The notes under the pieces were generated by a model. It was not told the DNA's origin and made no database searches. It worked only from the letters and a program-made list of their open reading frames with translations. A DNA stretch of 64,000 bases, taken from Methanomassiliicoccaceae archaeon COG_1 (GTDB lineage Archaea; Thermoplasmatota; Thermoplasmata; Methanomassiliicoccales; Methanomethylophilaceae). How positions within the stretch are numbered: the stretch's first letter is position 1; each line of letters opens with the position of its first letter. The DNA lies in the NCBI GenBank assembly GCA_028561875.1, contig JAQQTI010000004.1, positions 1 to 64,000 on the forward strand, in the 5' to 3' direction. The position numbers and the translations under genes are program-made. This document shows positions 47,004 through 56,983 of this stretch, in pieces.

Positions 47004-47417
47004 ATGGCACACTATCAGGAGTCGAGCCCAGCATATTGCAAGAACTGCGGCCATAGGCTGGGGACGGAATCGAACTTTTGCAGCTCTTGTGGTTGTTCCT
47101 TGAGGGAGGAGGGGGCGGGGGAAGAGTACGGCCGCTCCCCGTACGTGTTGACGGATAAGAACGTGGGCATAGCGGTTCTTCTGTCCCTTTTGCTCGTCGG
47201 GGCGGGTCACATGTACGTCGAAAAGGTAGCCATAGGGGTTATCTGGCTCATAGGCACCTCACTCATCGCTCTGGTTTCCTTTGCCGTGGCTGCAATGTAT
47301 TTCACTCCTATCTTGCTCCTCCCCCTGTTCATGTACGTTTGCGCAGCCTATGACGCTTACAAGCTGGCTAAAAGGTACAACGAATCCATCCGCATAAAGG
47401 GCAGGAGGCCCTGGTGA
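47004..47417 (+). CDS. Zinc-ribbon TM2-type membrane protein
   Basis: 137 residues. An N-terminal zinc ribbon (YCKNCGHRLGTESNFCSSCG) is followed by two TM helices of TM2-domain type (VLLSLLLVGAGHMYV and a second with a C-terminal YDAYKLAKRYNE). Such proteins are small membrane proteins of unknown role. A GCATACATACC element 22-31 bases upstream and the ATG at 47004 suggest leaderless expression. Codon use is more AT-rich than the surroundings. The stop is TGA. Convergent with YcaO. Confidence 0.7.
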   Translation: MAHYQESSPAYCKNCGHRLGTESNFCSSCGCSLREEGAGEEYGRSPYVLTDKNVGIAVLLSLLLVGAGHMYVEKVAIGVIWLIGTSLIALVSFAVAAMYFTPILLLPLFMYVCAAYDAYKLAKRYNESIRIKGRRPW

Positions 47418-47510
47418 CCGGGGCCCGCGCGGTCGGAAGCGCCCGGAGGCGGGCCTGGAACATCCGGCCCCCCGCTCGGACTTATGTTTCGAGACCCTCG
47501 GCCGGAGGCC

Positions 47511-48725
47511 TCGAACCCCCCTCAGCCTCCCTCCCCTTCTCGCGGGGTCCATCGCTGAGACCTCCAGGCCGGGGACGGTCATGCGCACTACGGGGACGCC
47601 CGTCTCGGGGCGGGTGATGTCGCTGCATATCACCATGTCGAAGCCCGCGTCCATGAGGTGTCTCAGAACGACCTCGATGTCGTCTAGGACGTAGTCCGTG
47701 GCCTCGTCCCCCATGCTCTCCAGGGACCTCGAGGAGCGGGAGCCCCTGAACCACAGCGGGTTGGCCCTCTTCACGCCCTCGTAGCCCATGCCGCGGGCGG
47801 CCCTCTGCAGCTGTGCGTTGATCTTCGCGCCGTCCTTATGGGTCGCCCTGCTCTGGGCGACCTCGGTGAGCGCGCGCACCGCGGCGATCTCCGGGTCGAG
47901 GTGGGTGCCCACGCCGATGGTGAGCATCTCGGGGTCCTTCGTCCGCACGTCGTCGGCGGCGGCCCCGATGGTGGTGATGCCGACGTCCGAAGTGATGTCC
48001 TTGAGGTGCACTTCGATGCCGGCGTCCTCGAACTTCCGGAGCAGCCTCCCGGGCGCCGAACTCCCGTCCTCTATGACGATGTCCGAGTTGGCGCGTTCGT
48101 TGTGCTCCGCGATCGACCAGGCATCCCTCTCGACGTCCTCGAAGAGGGCGTGGAGGATGGCCTCCTCGACGGTGTTGCCGGCGGCGATGCCGTTGGTGTG
48201 CGAACGGAAGAGCGGCATGTCCGTGGTGCTCTGGTAGGGGTGGTACACGCAGGCCGCCGGCAGGAACACCGGGCATCCGCGGAACATCTCGTACCCCACC
48301 GTCCACGCGATCCGCTGCCCCGCCCATGCGCCCGACGTGTCCGGCGGGAGGATGAGGTCCTCGGGGCGGACGGCGAGGCCCGCCGAGCGCGCGTCCTCGT
48401 ACGTCCCGTAGACGAGCTCGTCCCCCTCCCGCGGCTCGGCCGCGAAGCGCTCCATCGCCTCCATTATTCCCGATGCCTCGGCCTGCTCGGGGGTGGCGCC
48501 CTTGCCGTTGTAGAAATGCCCCCTCTCACCCGGGTAGCGGCCGTCGGCCGGGCGGTCCACGGAGAACACGGGTATCCCGACGCGGTCGAGCCCGGTGATG
48601 TCCCTCGGCGGCCGCATGCCCGCCGCGGGCATGAGGGGGCGGACGCGTTCGAGGGTCTCGGAGGGGAGCACGGTGCGGATGCCCGCCTCCCTCCGGCGTT
48701 TCGGACAGCGTTGGAGCTGCAGCAT
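47511..48725 (-). CDS. ycaO: YcaO-domain protein, CGA-terminated
   Basis: 404 residues. ATP-dependent YcaO enzymes activate backbone amides; in methanogens they install the thioglycine of McrA. Seen here: SGIMEAMERFAAEP, TNGIAAGNTVEEAILHALFE, VERDAWS, the EVAQSR ATP-site region and VPVVRMTVPGLEV near the end. No TfuA partner is visible next door. The gene ends at RRGGRLRGV followed by CGA (47511-47513). The standard-code frame would run over 80 codons further into the antisense of the TM2 gene. Its TATA box (CGTTAAATCGC, 48751-48760) lies within the standard-code 3' extension of the gene upstream. Confidence 0.83.
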
Positions 48726-48812
48726 GGCCGGTCAACGTTGATCATGCGATTTAACGGTTTGATCCCCCCTCGAAGCCCTCTCGGCGCCGGCAGGGGGCCC
48801 CGCCGCGGGGCC

Positions 48813-49376
48813 TCGGGCCGTCCTCCCGGAATCGTTGAAGGCGATGAGGACGGACGCTAGCTTGGGGTCGTCCTGCAGGCCGCGGCGCTTCCTCATGAGG
48901 AGGTCGCAGGTGGGCGCGGGCGAGCACGAGATGACGTCGTAGCACCCGTTGCCCGGGTTGAGCTCGGGGAAGCTCACCGGGGGCATGACGAACTGCTCCC
49001 CGCCGTTCCCCTTCACCGACGGGAACATCACGAAAGCGTCCGACAGCCACACCACGTCGTCCCTGTTGAGGTACTCCTGGGCGGTGAACGGGAACACCTC
49101 CAGGCCGAGTACCTTGCCGTCCTTGGAGAGGAGCTCCACGGTGGGCTCGGGCGGGGGCCTGAAGCGGGGGTCCTTGATGATGGCTATCACGTGGTCGCGC
49201 TCCAGGGCCTGGTTGAACCCCCGGTTGTCCACGGTTATGGTCGCGCCGGCGGCGCGGACCTTCGCCTCCTCCTCGCGCATTATCTGGAGGGTCTCGTCGT
49301 CGAGGTAGAACGCGTCCACCACCCCCCTGAGGCCGCGGACGGTCTTCAATGGCAGCTCGGGGCCGTTTTCTGTCAT
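48813..49376 (-). CDS. Conserved hypothetical protein upstream of ycaO, CGA-terminated
   Basis: 187 residues, not recognised. Soluble alpha/beta-looking protein with VVDAFYLDDETLQIMREEE, TITVDNRGFNQALERDHV, LGLEVFPFTAQEYLN and a Cys-containing ISCSPAPTCDLLMRK segment. Position between a methanogen-specific regulator and ycaO suggests a link to MCR maturation, but this is inference. It ends at NDSGRTA followed by CGA (48813-48815). A TATA element (GTTTAATG near 49403-49411) lies about 30 bases before the ATG. Confidence 0.6.
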
Positions 49377-49411
49377 GCGATTATCTACACTCCCATTCGT
49401 ACATTAAACTT

Positions 49412-50377
49412 TCAGAGGTCGTCGTCCCCGTGTAGCCTTATGGGGTTGTCGATCCCAGCCATGGTTCTCACGTCGACGACGCCGATGGCGGCGACGACGG
49501 CGTTGTTGACCTCAAGGGGGGTGACGATCACCCTGATCCCCTTGTAAGGCCCGGACTTGGCGATACGCCTGATGGTGGTGCCGACGCTGAGGACCTCCTC
49601 GAGCACCGCCCCGGTGTAGGCGTTGTCGATGACCTTCCCGCCCTCGATCCTGATGCCGAGGTCGTCGCGGCTTTTCGCGCAGACCGGGAGCCCGCCCACC
49701 AGGTCGTGGACCATGAAGGACAGGGCGATGAGCTCGTTGGTCGTGCTCATGGGGGAGAAGGTCTCCTCGGCGCCGCGCTTGATGTGGAGCCCGCCGATGA
49801 GCTCCAGGCCGGCCGTGACCGCGCCCTCCTCCGCCATGCCCGGGTCGTCGGCGGTGCCGATTATGATCGCGTCCTCCTCGGCGAGGTCGAACGCCCCGCG
49901 GAGCTCCCGGTCGGACTTGGTGTCGAGGGGGTAGTCGTTCCCGGGAAACATGATGGCCCCCCGGGAGTAGATCAGCGTGGTCGCGCCGGTAGCGCCGGAT
50001 TTGATGGCGCTGTCCCTCTCCTCGCACCCGTATCTCACCTTGGGGGCCCCGTGGGGGACCTGGACGGCGCAGTTGTAGCGGCCGATGGTGAGCGAGTTGG
50101 AGCCGATGTAGGCGGTGTTCATGGCCACGGCGTTCCAGGCGCTTCTGCCCTCGGGGGTCAGGCTGACGCCGTTCTTCTTGATGGATATCAGCCTGCAGTC
50201 CTGCAGTATGGCGAGGATCGTCCTGGTGCTGCCCTCGCCCACGCCGATCATCTGCGCGAGGTTCTTGCGCCCGATGGGACCCCCCTCGGAAAGGCAGGAC
50301 AGGGTCTTCCATATGTGGTAATCCTTGAACTTCGGGATGGGTCCACCCATGTGCGTCCTGGCTTCGGATGTGGCCAT
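49412..50377 (-). CDS. DUF4443/DUF2111 winged-helix regulator
   Basis: About 321 residues. The N-terminal winged helix (WKTLSCLSEGGPIGRKNLAQM, GEGSTRTILAILQ) is followed by a DUF4443-type middle and a C-terminal DUF2111 domain (NELIALSFMVHDLVGGLPVC, IEGGKVIDNAYTGAVLEEVL), restricted to methanogens. It probably senses a ligand and regulates methanogenesis genes, possibly the divergent MCR activation operon. The ATG at 50377 fits a leaderless start from a TATA at 50401-50406; an ATG at 50398 is an alternative. An inverted repeat sits between TATA and start. The stop is TGA. Confidence 0.72.
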   Translation of the reverse strand: MATSEARTHMGGPIPKFKDYHIWKTLSCLSEGGPIGRKNLAQMIGVGEGSTRTILAILQDCRLISIKKNGVSLTPEGRSAWNAVAMNTAYIGSNSLTIGRYNCAVQVPHGAPKVRYGCEERDSAIKSGATGATTLIYSRGAIMFPGNDYPLDTKSDRELRGAFDLAEEDAIIIGTADDPGMAEEGAVTAGLELIGGLHIKRGAEETFSPMSTTNELIALSFMVHDLVGGLPVCAKSRDDLGIRIEGGKVIDNAYTGAVLEEVLSVGTTIRRIAKSGPYKGIRVIVTPLEVNNAVVAAIGVVDVRTMAGIDNPIRLHGDDDL

Positions 50378-50381
50378 GCCG

Positions 50382-50406
50382 ATGGATAAATAGTTCATCC
50401 ATAAAA
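50382..50406 (-). promoter_or_regulatory. Inverted repeat at the DUF2111 regulator promoter
   Basis: ATGGAT at 50382-50387 and ATCCAT at 50397-50402 form a perfect inverted repeat with a 9-base spacer, next to the minus-strand TATA (TTTTAT, 50401-50406). A likely autoregulatory operator. Confidence 0.45.
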
Positions 50407-50496
50407 ACCTCTTCCATTGCCGGGCTCCACCGGAGATTTAGCCTAGCCGAACACTGGCACAACGGCCTCCGCGGGAGGCGGCGGGCGTTGGATAAG

Positions 50497-50505
50497 CTAT
50501 AAAAC
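50497..50505 (+). promoter_or_regulatory. TATA box of the MCR activation operon
   Basis: CTATAAAAC lies 26-34 bases before the ATG at 50531, the spacing of a leaderless archaeal mRNA. It is divergent from the DUF2111 regulator promoter about 95 bases away. Confidence 0.65.
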
Positions 50506-50530
50506 GTAGGGCGTGGTTGGTCGTGGCATC

Positions 50531-52177
50531 ATGTCCAAGTCGGTCGAGCTCATCAATATCGAACACGTCACGAAGAAGTTCGACGGCCGCGAGGTCCTCA
50601 GGGACTTCAGCGCCACCGTCGCCTCCGGCGAGATTGTGGGCCTGATAGGCAAAAGTGGCGCCGGCAAGAGCGTCCTCCTGCACATGCTCAGGGGGAGCGC
50701 GGAGTACAAGCCGGATTCCGGCCGCGTGCTGTACCACTTCAACCGCTGCGAGTCCTGCGGCGACGTCTCCCTGCCATTCGAGGGCACCGCCTGTCCCAAG
50801 TGCGGAGGGGACACCGAGACCGAGACGGTGGATTTCTGGTCCCTGAAGGAGCACGACCCGCTCCGCGAGCAGGCGAAGGACAGCATAGCCATCATGCTGC
50901 AGAGGACGTTCGCCCTCTTCGGCGACAAGACCGTCATCGAGAACATCATGGAGGCCATCCCCGACGGCGTCCAGAACAAGGTGCAGAAGGCCATCGAGCT
51001 CCTCGAGTTCGTCAACATGTCCCACCGCACCATGCACATAGCCAGGGACCTGTCCGGGGGGGAGAAGCAGAGGATCGTCATGGCCCGGCAGCTCGCCAAG
51101 GAGCCCATATTCTTCCTCGCCGACGAGCCCACCGGGACTCTCGACCCGTACACCGCCGAAATCGTCCACAACAAACTCGTCCAGTACGTGAAGGAGAACG
51201 ACATATGCATGATCTTCGCCTCCCACTGGCCGGAGGCCATCGACAGGATGGCCGACCGCGCCTTCTGGCTCGATGCCGGGGCGGTCGTCATGGAGGGCAA
51301 GCCGAGCGAGGTCACCTCCAAGTTCATGGAGGGCTACCACTTCGAGAAGAAGGAGGTCGCCACCATCGGCGGGCCGATCATCAGGCTCACCGCCGCCGAG
51401 AAGCACTACTTCTCCGTGGTCAGGGGGGTCGTGAAAGCCGTCGACGGAGTCACGTTCGACGTAGGCGAGAGGGAGGTCTTCGGCATCATCGGCGTATCCG
51501 GCGCCGGCAAGACCACCACCTCGCGCATGATCGCCGGCCAGACCCCCGCCACCGGCGGGACGGTCGAGGTGCGCATCGGGGACGAGTGGGTCGACATGTC
51601 GAAGGAGGGCGTCGCCGGCAAGGGCCGCGCCACCCCGTACATCGGCATACTGCACCAGGAGTACACCCTGTACCCCTTCGACACGGTCCTGCAGAACCTC
51701 AGCACCTGCATCGGCATCGATATGCCAGCGGAGCTGGCCAGGATGAAGGCCATCCAGGTCCTAATCAGCGTCGGGTTCGAGAAGAAGGACGTCTCGAGGG
51801 TCCTCGATTCCTACCCCGACACCCTCTCCGTGGGGGAGTGCCAGAGGATCGCCTTCGCGCAGGTGCTCATCAAGGAGCCGAGGATCATCATCCTCGACGA
51901 GCCCACCGGCACCATGGACCCCATCACCAAGGCAATCATAGCCAAGTCCGTCCTGCGCGCCAGGGAGACCCTCGGCGAGACGTTCGTCGTCGTGTCCCAC
52001 GACATGGACTTCGTGCAGAACTGCTGCGACCGCGCCGTGTTCATGAAGGGGGGGAAGGTCGTCACCGTCGGGAAGCCCGACGACATCGTCAGGAGGTTCG
52101 ACGTCGACGAGGAGGCGGACGGCGATAGGCCGCCCGAGGGGCCCGGGCACGACGAGATGTCCCACATGAGCCTGCGA
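50531..52177 (+). CDS. atwA: MCR activation component A2 (tandem ABC ATPase), CGA-terminated
   Basis: 548 residues, the family size. It drives the ATP-dependent reductive activation of MCR. Two ABC domains: first GKSGAGKS, a zinc-like insert CESCGDVS...[17 protein letters not shown] and [11 protein letters not shown]; second [20 protein letters not shown] and [11 protein letters not shown]. The natural end falls at MSHMSL, followed by CGA (52175-52177), 10 bases before the mcrC start. Read by the standard code the frame would continue 171 codons across mcrC in the wrong frame. A GTG 18 bases upstream is a weaker start. Confidence 0.95.
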
Positions 52178-52187
52178 GGCGGTCGCG

Positions 52188-52808
52188 TTGAAGAAGCAGA
52201 TAGGGAGGCACCTGAGCTTCGTGGAGTGCCGCGAGTCGCAGGGCATGGGCGTAGGCGGCGGCCTCGCCCACAGGGGGTCCATCTCGGAGAGCGGGAGGGA
52301 CGTCGTGGTCCTCGCCATGGGCCCCGGCAAGAGGCACATCACGAAGCCGGTCTGCGAGATCACCTACGAGCTCCGCGAGGCGGGCATCGACACCTCCGTC
52401 CTCGTGGTGAACGCGGGAAACGGCGTTCCCACCGACGCCCCCGACATGACCACCGGCTCGCGGTTCGGCCTCGACCCCATCGAGGCGGACAGGATAAGGC
52501 AGTACAGGGTGGCCCTCATCCACCTCGGGAACGTCAGGAACCATATAATCTACAAGGCGAGGCTGATCCTCAGGAACGTGGACCTCCCTTCCATAGTCGT
52601 CTGCCAGTGCCCGGTGGACTTCGAGGACTTCGCCGCCATCGGGGTGAAGACCCGCGACGTCATGCCGCCGGAGGACCAGATCGCCACTAAGGGGGAGATC
52701 AAGGAGATAGTGACCGGCGTGGTGAGGATGGTCACCACCCCGCAGGAGAAGCTCGACGAGATCGTCTCCAAGGTGCAGAGGGTCCTGCCCAGGGGGGGCG
52801 GGGAATGA
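52188..52808 (+). CDS. mcrC: McrC, methyl-CoM reductase operon protein C
   Basis: 206 residues from a TTG start ([19 protein letters not shown]). It is a core subunit of the purified MCR activation complex together with A2, Mmp3, Mmp7 and Mmp17 in characterised methanogens. Conserved [33 protein letters not shown] and [14 protein letters not shown] are present. GAGGCGG upstream may serve as ribosome binding site. It lies apart from mcrBDGA, next to its partners. The stop TGA overlaps mmp3 (ATGA). Confidence 0.93.
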   Translation: MKKQIGRHLSFVECRESQGMGVGGGLAHRGSISESGRDVVVLAMGPGKRHITKPVCEITYELREAGIDTSVLVVNAGNGVPTDAPDMTTGSRFGLDPIEADRIRQYRVALIHLGNVRNHIIYKARLILRNVDLPSIVVCQCPVDFEDFAAIGVKTRDVMPPEDQIATKGEIKEIVTGVVRMVTTPQEKLDEIVSKVQRVLPRGGGE

Positions 52809-54316
52809 AGGTGACGGTCAACGGGGCGGAGAGGTCCCTCAAGCCCGGCGCCACCGTGAAGGACGCCCTCGCCGGCGAGCGGCACGCCAAGGACGTCTGC
52901 GTCGCCGTGCACCTCTCCACCGAGAAGGTCGAGGAGACCACGAACGACTTCGAGCTGTTCACGCCGAAGGGTTCCATGGTCGTGCGCCTCTACGACACCC
53001 GGGACGCCGGGCTCTTCCGCAAGATGGCCAAGGACATAAAGGGCGTGAGCACCCGGTGGGTGACGAGGGACGTCGTCGCCATGGGGTCGTTCAGCTCGGG
53101 CATCGAGCCGGACCCGGCCGAGGGCGACTACCGCCGCTACGAGATGTTCTTCGCGCTGGGCGGGAACGACAGCCACACCACCTACGTCATAATCGCGAGG
53201 AACCCGCAGAGGCGGTCGTTCGGCACCGGCGGCGTGAAGATCGGGAGGGTCACGGTGGGCAAGCACCTGCTGGACTCCATCGAGGAGGGCGAGCCAATAG
53301 TGGACATACGCCCCGTGGTCTCGGAGACGAGCAGGGAGAACATCATCATCACCCGGGACCCCGCATGCAAGCTCTCCGAGGGCTGCGCCGTCGACTCGCG
53401 CGTACTGATCAGGCTGGACCCCGCGTCCCCGGAGTCCGCCGAGCAGGTGCTCATCGTCTCCGCGAAGGGGTACATGGACGTCTCCGAGGGGAGCGGTACC
53501 TTCATGGGGTGCCGGGACGACATGGACGTGAAGATCCCCGTCGAGAGGATCGCCGCCAGGGAGGCGGGCTCCGTCGCCGTCAGGAACGAGGGCGTCGGTA
53601 CCGGGCACATAATGGTATATAGGGAGAGGAGGCCGCTCAGCCCCTCGCTCAACATCGCGGGGACGGTCGTCGGCGGCATGTGCCTCGCCGCCCGCGCCGG
53701 GGCCGGCGACAGGGTCGCCGTCGCCACCGAGCCGGAGAGGTTGCTCTCGGTCGGTATGACGCAGAGGGAGGCGGGGGAGTTCCTCGCCGCCCACGGCATC
53801 AGGCAGAGGCGCACCGGGGACGCGGCCGACGGCGCCGTCGTCGTCGACCAGAGCCCGGAGCAGACGATGCTCGCGTTCTCCGCGGGGGAGGTCGAGACCT
53901 TCGGCGCCCCCAGGGGGGATGTCCACAGAATCAGAATCACGGCGGAGGACGAGGCCACCGTGCACTACTTCAAGAAGGTGACCGGCCTCAGCCACAAGCC
54001 GATCGGGACGCTCAGGACGCAGTTCTCGTTCCCCGGCTCGCCGATGGCGACGTTCTACGGCGACGAGGGGAGGGGGCAGGACCTCTATCCCCAGGACCCC
54101 TTCCGGAGATGCAGGAGGGGGGACATAGGGGTAACCAACCAGTCGAGGCCTCACCACGGCCTGATCGGGGTGAGGCTGCAGGACAGCAAGCAGTACGGGC
54201 CCACCGGCGAGGAGGGCTACGGCACGAACATCCTCGGCCGCTTCGAGGGGGACCTGTCGCGCCTCGAAGAGCTCGGGGACGACCAGACGGTATACGTCAC
54301 GGAGAGGGACCTATGA
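52805..54316 (+). CDS. mmp3: Methanogenesis marker protein 3 (UPF0288)
   Basis: 503 residues. The N-terminal ubiquitin-like start ([15 protein letters not shown]), an [14 protein letters not shown] core and the C-terminal [39 protein letters not shown] segments match Mmp3/UPF0288, which has a peptidyl-prolyl-isomerase-like part and co-purifies with the MCR activation complex. Start overlaps mcrC and stop overlaps mmp6 (ATGA at both ends). Confidence 0.92.
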   Translation: MKVTVNGAERSLKPGATVKDALAGERHAKDVCVAVHLSTEKVEETTNDFELFTPKGSMVVRLYDTRDAGLFRKMAKDIKGVSTRWVTRDVVAMGSFSSGIEPDPAEGDYRRYEMFFALGGNDSHTTYVIIARNPQRRSFGTGGVKIGRVTVGKHLLDSIEEGEPIVDIRPVVSETSRENIIITRDPACKLSEGCAVDSRVLIRLDPASPESAEQVLIVSAKGYMDVSEGSGTFMGCRDDMDVKIPVERIAAREAGSVAVRNEGVGTGHIMVYRERRPLSPSLNIAGTVVGGMCLAARAGAGDRVAVATEPERLLSVGMTQREAGEFLAAHGIRQRRTGDAADGAVVVDQSPEQTMLAFSAGEVETFGAPRGDVHRIRITAEDEATVHYFKKVTGLSHKPIGTLRTQFSFPGSPMATFYGDEGRGQDLYPQDPFRRCRRGDIGVTNQSRPHHGLIGVRLQDSKQYGPTGEEGYGTNILGRFEGDLSRLEELGDDQTVYVTERDL

Positions 54317-54738
54317 GCGAGGAGAGGGAGACCCGGCTTCTCATGATTTCGCCGGATTCGAAGCTCACGCCGGACCAGCTAGTCCGCGGCGTGAACACCA
54401 TGGCCGAGGCGCTGAACGTCAAGGAGACCTGCTACGGGTGCCTCATCGAGGCGGACCGGGCGACGATGGCCTCGGTCATGGCGAAGGTGCGCGCGGAGTA
54501 CCGCAACGAGGTGTTCTCCAAGCTCAGGGGGTTCCCCCTCGGGGACCCGCTCCGCTGCCGCGCGCAGTACGGCACCCGCCCCGGTTTCTCGCAGCTTGAG
54601 GCGGAGTGGGAGGCCCTCCCCCTCATACAGGCGGCGCTCGACGCCATCGACGCGGGCGACCCGGGCTACGAAGAACCGGCCGCCCGGGAGCCGATCCCGG
54701 CGTCGGAGATGAAGAAGATCGCAGAGGAGTACAGATGA
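54313..54738 (+). CDS. mmp6: Methanogenesis marker protein 6
   Basis: 141 residues. Mmp6 pattern: LLMISPDSKLTPDQLVRGVN, ETCYGCLIEADRATMASVM, RDKxG-like FSKLRGFPLGDPLRCRAQYG and a GPRPGFSQLEAE-like segment. Function unknown; always in the MCR activation neighbourhood of methanogens. ATGA overlap with mmp3 and with mmp5. Confidence 0.88.
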   Translation: MSEERETRLLMISPDSKLTPDQLVRGVNTMAEALNVKETCYGCLIEADRATMASVMAKVRAEYRNEVFSKLRGFPLGDPLRCRAQYGTRPGFSQLEAEWEALPLIQAALDAIDAGDPGYEEPAAREPIPASEMKKIAEEYR

Positions 54739-55169
54739 AGGTTTTCATAGACCCGCCGAACAGCATGATCCTTTTCGACCTGGTGGAGAGGTTCGGCCAC
54801 GAGCCCCTGAGCACCATGGCCGCCCTGCAGGAGAAGATAGACAACATCGAGGTCGACATGCCGCCCATGAACTTGCAGCTCGAAGACGTCGTCAAGGGGC
54901 TTAAGTACGCCGGCGTCGAGGTCCCCTCGGGGATCCGCGGCAGGCTCGCCGTGTGGGGCCCGATGATCGAGGAGGCCGACGCGGCGATCATCATAGACGA
55001 CCCGCCGTTCTCCTTCGGGTGCGTCGGGTGCGACCGCTCGAACGAGATGGCGAAGTACCTCCTCCGGAGGAGGGGGATACCCGCGCTCGTCGTGCGCTAC
55101 CCGGCGGACGAGGCGGAGGCGAGGACCATGGTGGGGCAGATAAAGGGATTCCTGGAGGGACTGAAGTGA
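54735..55169 (+). CDS. mmp5: Methanogenesis marker protein 5
   Basis: 144 residues. [22 protein letters not shown] start, a long helical part with [17 protein letters not shown] and [21 protein letters not shown], where a CVGC pair may bind metal. Conserved in all methanogens with unknown role. Overlaps mmp6 (ATGA) and mmp15 (GTGA). Confidence 0.88.
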   Translation: MKVFIDPPNSMILFDLVERFGHEPLSTMAALQEKIDNIEVDMPPMNLQLEDVVKGLKYAGVEVPSGIRGRLAVWGPMIEEADAAIIIDDPPFSFGCVGCDRSNEMAKYLLRRRGIPALVVRYPADEAEARTMVGQIKGFLEGLK

Positions 55170-56389
55170 CGATCAGGATCGCGCAGCTCTCGTGCGGCAC
55201 GGAGTACAGCGGCGTGCAGTACGAGATCGAGAACGCCGCCCGCTCGGTGGGCGCCAAGATCGTGTACCCCGACGTGTCCTATGCCGACGTGAAGGCGGCG
55301 CTCGACCGCTTCGGAATGAAACCCCGCTCCTCGCAGCTGCAGCTGATGATCGCCCGTGCCGCGTCGCTCGCCGACAGGAAGTACGATGCGGACGCGGTGT
55401 TCGTCACCACCTGCTTCCGCTGCGCCGAGGCCGCCCTCGTGAGGAACGAGCTCAGGCGCTTCATACAGGACAACACGAGGCTCCCGGTGGTTACCTACTC
55501 CTTCACCGAGAGGCTGAAGGCGTCGCAGCTGCTCACCAGGATGGAGGCCCTCGTCACCATCGTGACCCGGAAGGAACTGCTCGCCAGGGAGAGGCAGACC
55601 GGCCTCACCGCCGGCATCGACTCCGGGTCCTCGACCACGAAGGCGGTCATCATGCGGGACAACGAGATCATCGGCAAGGAGTGGACAGGCTCCGGCGACG
55701 TCATACAGTCGGCGACGCAGGTCCTCGAGGCCGCCATGAAGCAGGCCGGCGTGGAGCTCAAGGACATCGAGGCCATCGGCACCACCGGCTACGGGAGGTT
55801 CACCCTCGGCAAGCACTTCAACGCCAAACTCGTGCAGGAGGAGCTCACCGTCAACTCGAAGGGCGCGGTCTGGCTCGCCGACCGGCAGAGGGGCGAGGCG
55901 ACCATCCTCGACATCGGCGGGATGGACAACAAGGCCATCACCGTCAGGGACGGCGTACCCGACAACTTCACCATGGGCGGCATCTGCGCCGGCGCCTCCG
56001 GGCGCTTCCTCGAGAACACCGCGAGGAGGATGAAGATAGACATCGCCGACCTCGGCAGGTACGCGGTCAAGGGCGACTGGCGCAACGCCAAGATGAACTC
56101 CTACTGCACCGTCTTCGGAATCCAGGACCTCGTGACCCAGCTCGGCGACGGGAAGTCCTTCGAGGACGTGGCCGCCGCCGCCTGCCACTCCGTCGCGGAG
56201 CAGGTCTACGAGCAGCAGCTGCAGGAGATCGACGTCCGCCACCCCATCATCGAGGTCGGCGGCACCTCCCTCAACGCCGGCCTCGTGAAGGCCGTCGGCG
56301 AGGTGCTCGGGGAGCCGCCGATCGTGCCGAAGGATTCGCAGTACATCGGCGCCGTCGGCGGGGCGCTGCTCAGCTCCGGGTTCCTGTGA
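55166..56389 (+). CDS. mmp15: Methanogenesis marker protein 15 (ASKHA ATPase)
   Basis: 407 residues. The N-terminal 150 residues are specific to Mmp15; the rest is a BcrAD/BadFG/HgdC-type activator ATPase: [22 protein letters not shown], the cluster-binding [14 protein letters not shown] and [13 protein letters not shown]. Related activators use ATP to drive low-potential electron transfer, which would fit reductive activation of F430, though this is inferred. GTG start in GTGA overlap with mmp5. No CGA inside. The stop is TGA. Confidence 0.9.
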   Translation: MTIRIAQLSCGTEYSGVQYEIENAARSVGAKIVYPDVSYADVKAALDRFGMKPRSSQLQLMIARAASLADRKYDADAVFVTTCFRCAEAALVRNELRRFIQDNTRLPVVTYSFTERLKASQLLTRMEALVTIVTRKELLARERQTGLTAGIDSGSSTTKAVIMRDNEIIGKEWTGSGDVIQSATQVLEAAMKQAGVELKDIEAIGTTGYGRFTLGKHFNAKLVQEELTVNSKGAVWLADRQRGEATILDIGGMDNKAITVRDGVPDNFTMGGICAGASGRFLENTARRMKIDIADLGRYAVKGDWRNAKMNSYCTVFGIQDLVTQLGDGKSFEDVAAAACHSVAEQVYEQQLQEIDVRHPIIEVGGTSLNAGLVKAVGEVLGEPPIVPKDSQYIGAVGGALLSSGFL

Positions 56390-56398
56390 GGCGTTCCC

Positions 56399-56983
56399 AT
56401 GGCGGAGACGGTAGTGCAGGGCACCGAAGAGAGCGGCAACGGGCTATATGCCGCGCTGTACGAGGAGATAATGTCCGACGTCGGCAAGATGGCCGCCGTC
56501 GAGCGCTCCTACCTCAGGCTCAAGCCAGAGGTCCCGCTTTTCATCATGTCGGTGAGGATGAGGGCGAAGCCGGCGGCGAAGACCATCGGCGCGGTCGCCT
56601 CCACCCGCGCGGAGAGGGGGAGCGTGTACGTGAGCATCTCCGACGAGCTCTACGCCCCCGGCGTACTCAGGGCGCTGTGGGCGAGATACGGCAGGGACGA
56701 CGTGGTGCAGACCGACCGGTCCGACATCACCGTCCGCGGCGCGGACGCCTCCGAGGAGGTGGACGGCCTGCCGGTGGAGTCGCAGGAACAGCCGGTGCAG
56801 GAGATCATCGGCGCCCTGTGGAGGGTGATGCCCGAGGGCATACGCAACCGCAGGGTGATCTCCGGCGGCGGCGTGATAACCGCGGTCGCCACCGAGGAGG
56901 TCACGAAGCCGGAGTACATCGAAGAGGCGATGGAGGTGCACGGGAAGATGGTCAGGGGGGAGCTCCGACGTTCCAGGTGCTGA
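56399..56983 (+). CDS. mmp17: Methanogenesis marker protein 17
   Basis: 194 residues. The Mmp17 pattern is MRAKPAAKTIGAVASTR, VYVSISDELYAPGVLRALW and GIRNRRVISGGGVITAVATEE near the end. A subunit of the MCR activation complex in Methanothermobacter. Ten bases separate it from mmp15; its TGA overlaps the mmp7 start (TGATG). Confidence 0.88.
   Translation: MAETVVQGTEESGNGLYAALYEEIMSDVGKMAAVERSYLRLKPEVPLFIMSVRMRAKPAAKTIGAVASTRAERGSVYVSISDELYAPGVLRALWARYGRDDVVQTDRSDITVRGADASEEVDGLPVESQEQPVQEIIGALWRVMPEGIRNRRVISGGGVITAVATEEVTKPEYIEEAMEVHGKMVRGELRRSRC

Noticed and set aside
16276-50460. Recurring GCTGGCAC/ACTGGCAC words in intergenic DNA (16276, 37815, 50453)
   Set aside because: An 8-base word of this composition is expected a few times in 64 kb of GC-rich DNA, and the sites are not at equivalent promoter positions.
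50531-52690. AtwA-McrC fusion or 725-residue AtwA
   Set aside because: The longer frame crosses mcrC in the wrong frame and gives Arg/Pro-rich shadow sequence. AtwA reaches its normal length at the CGA at 52175.
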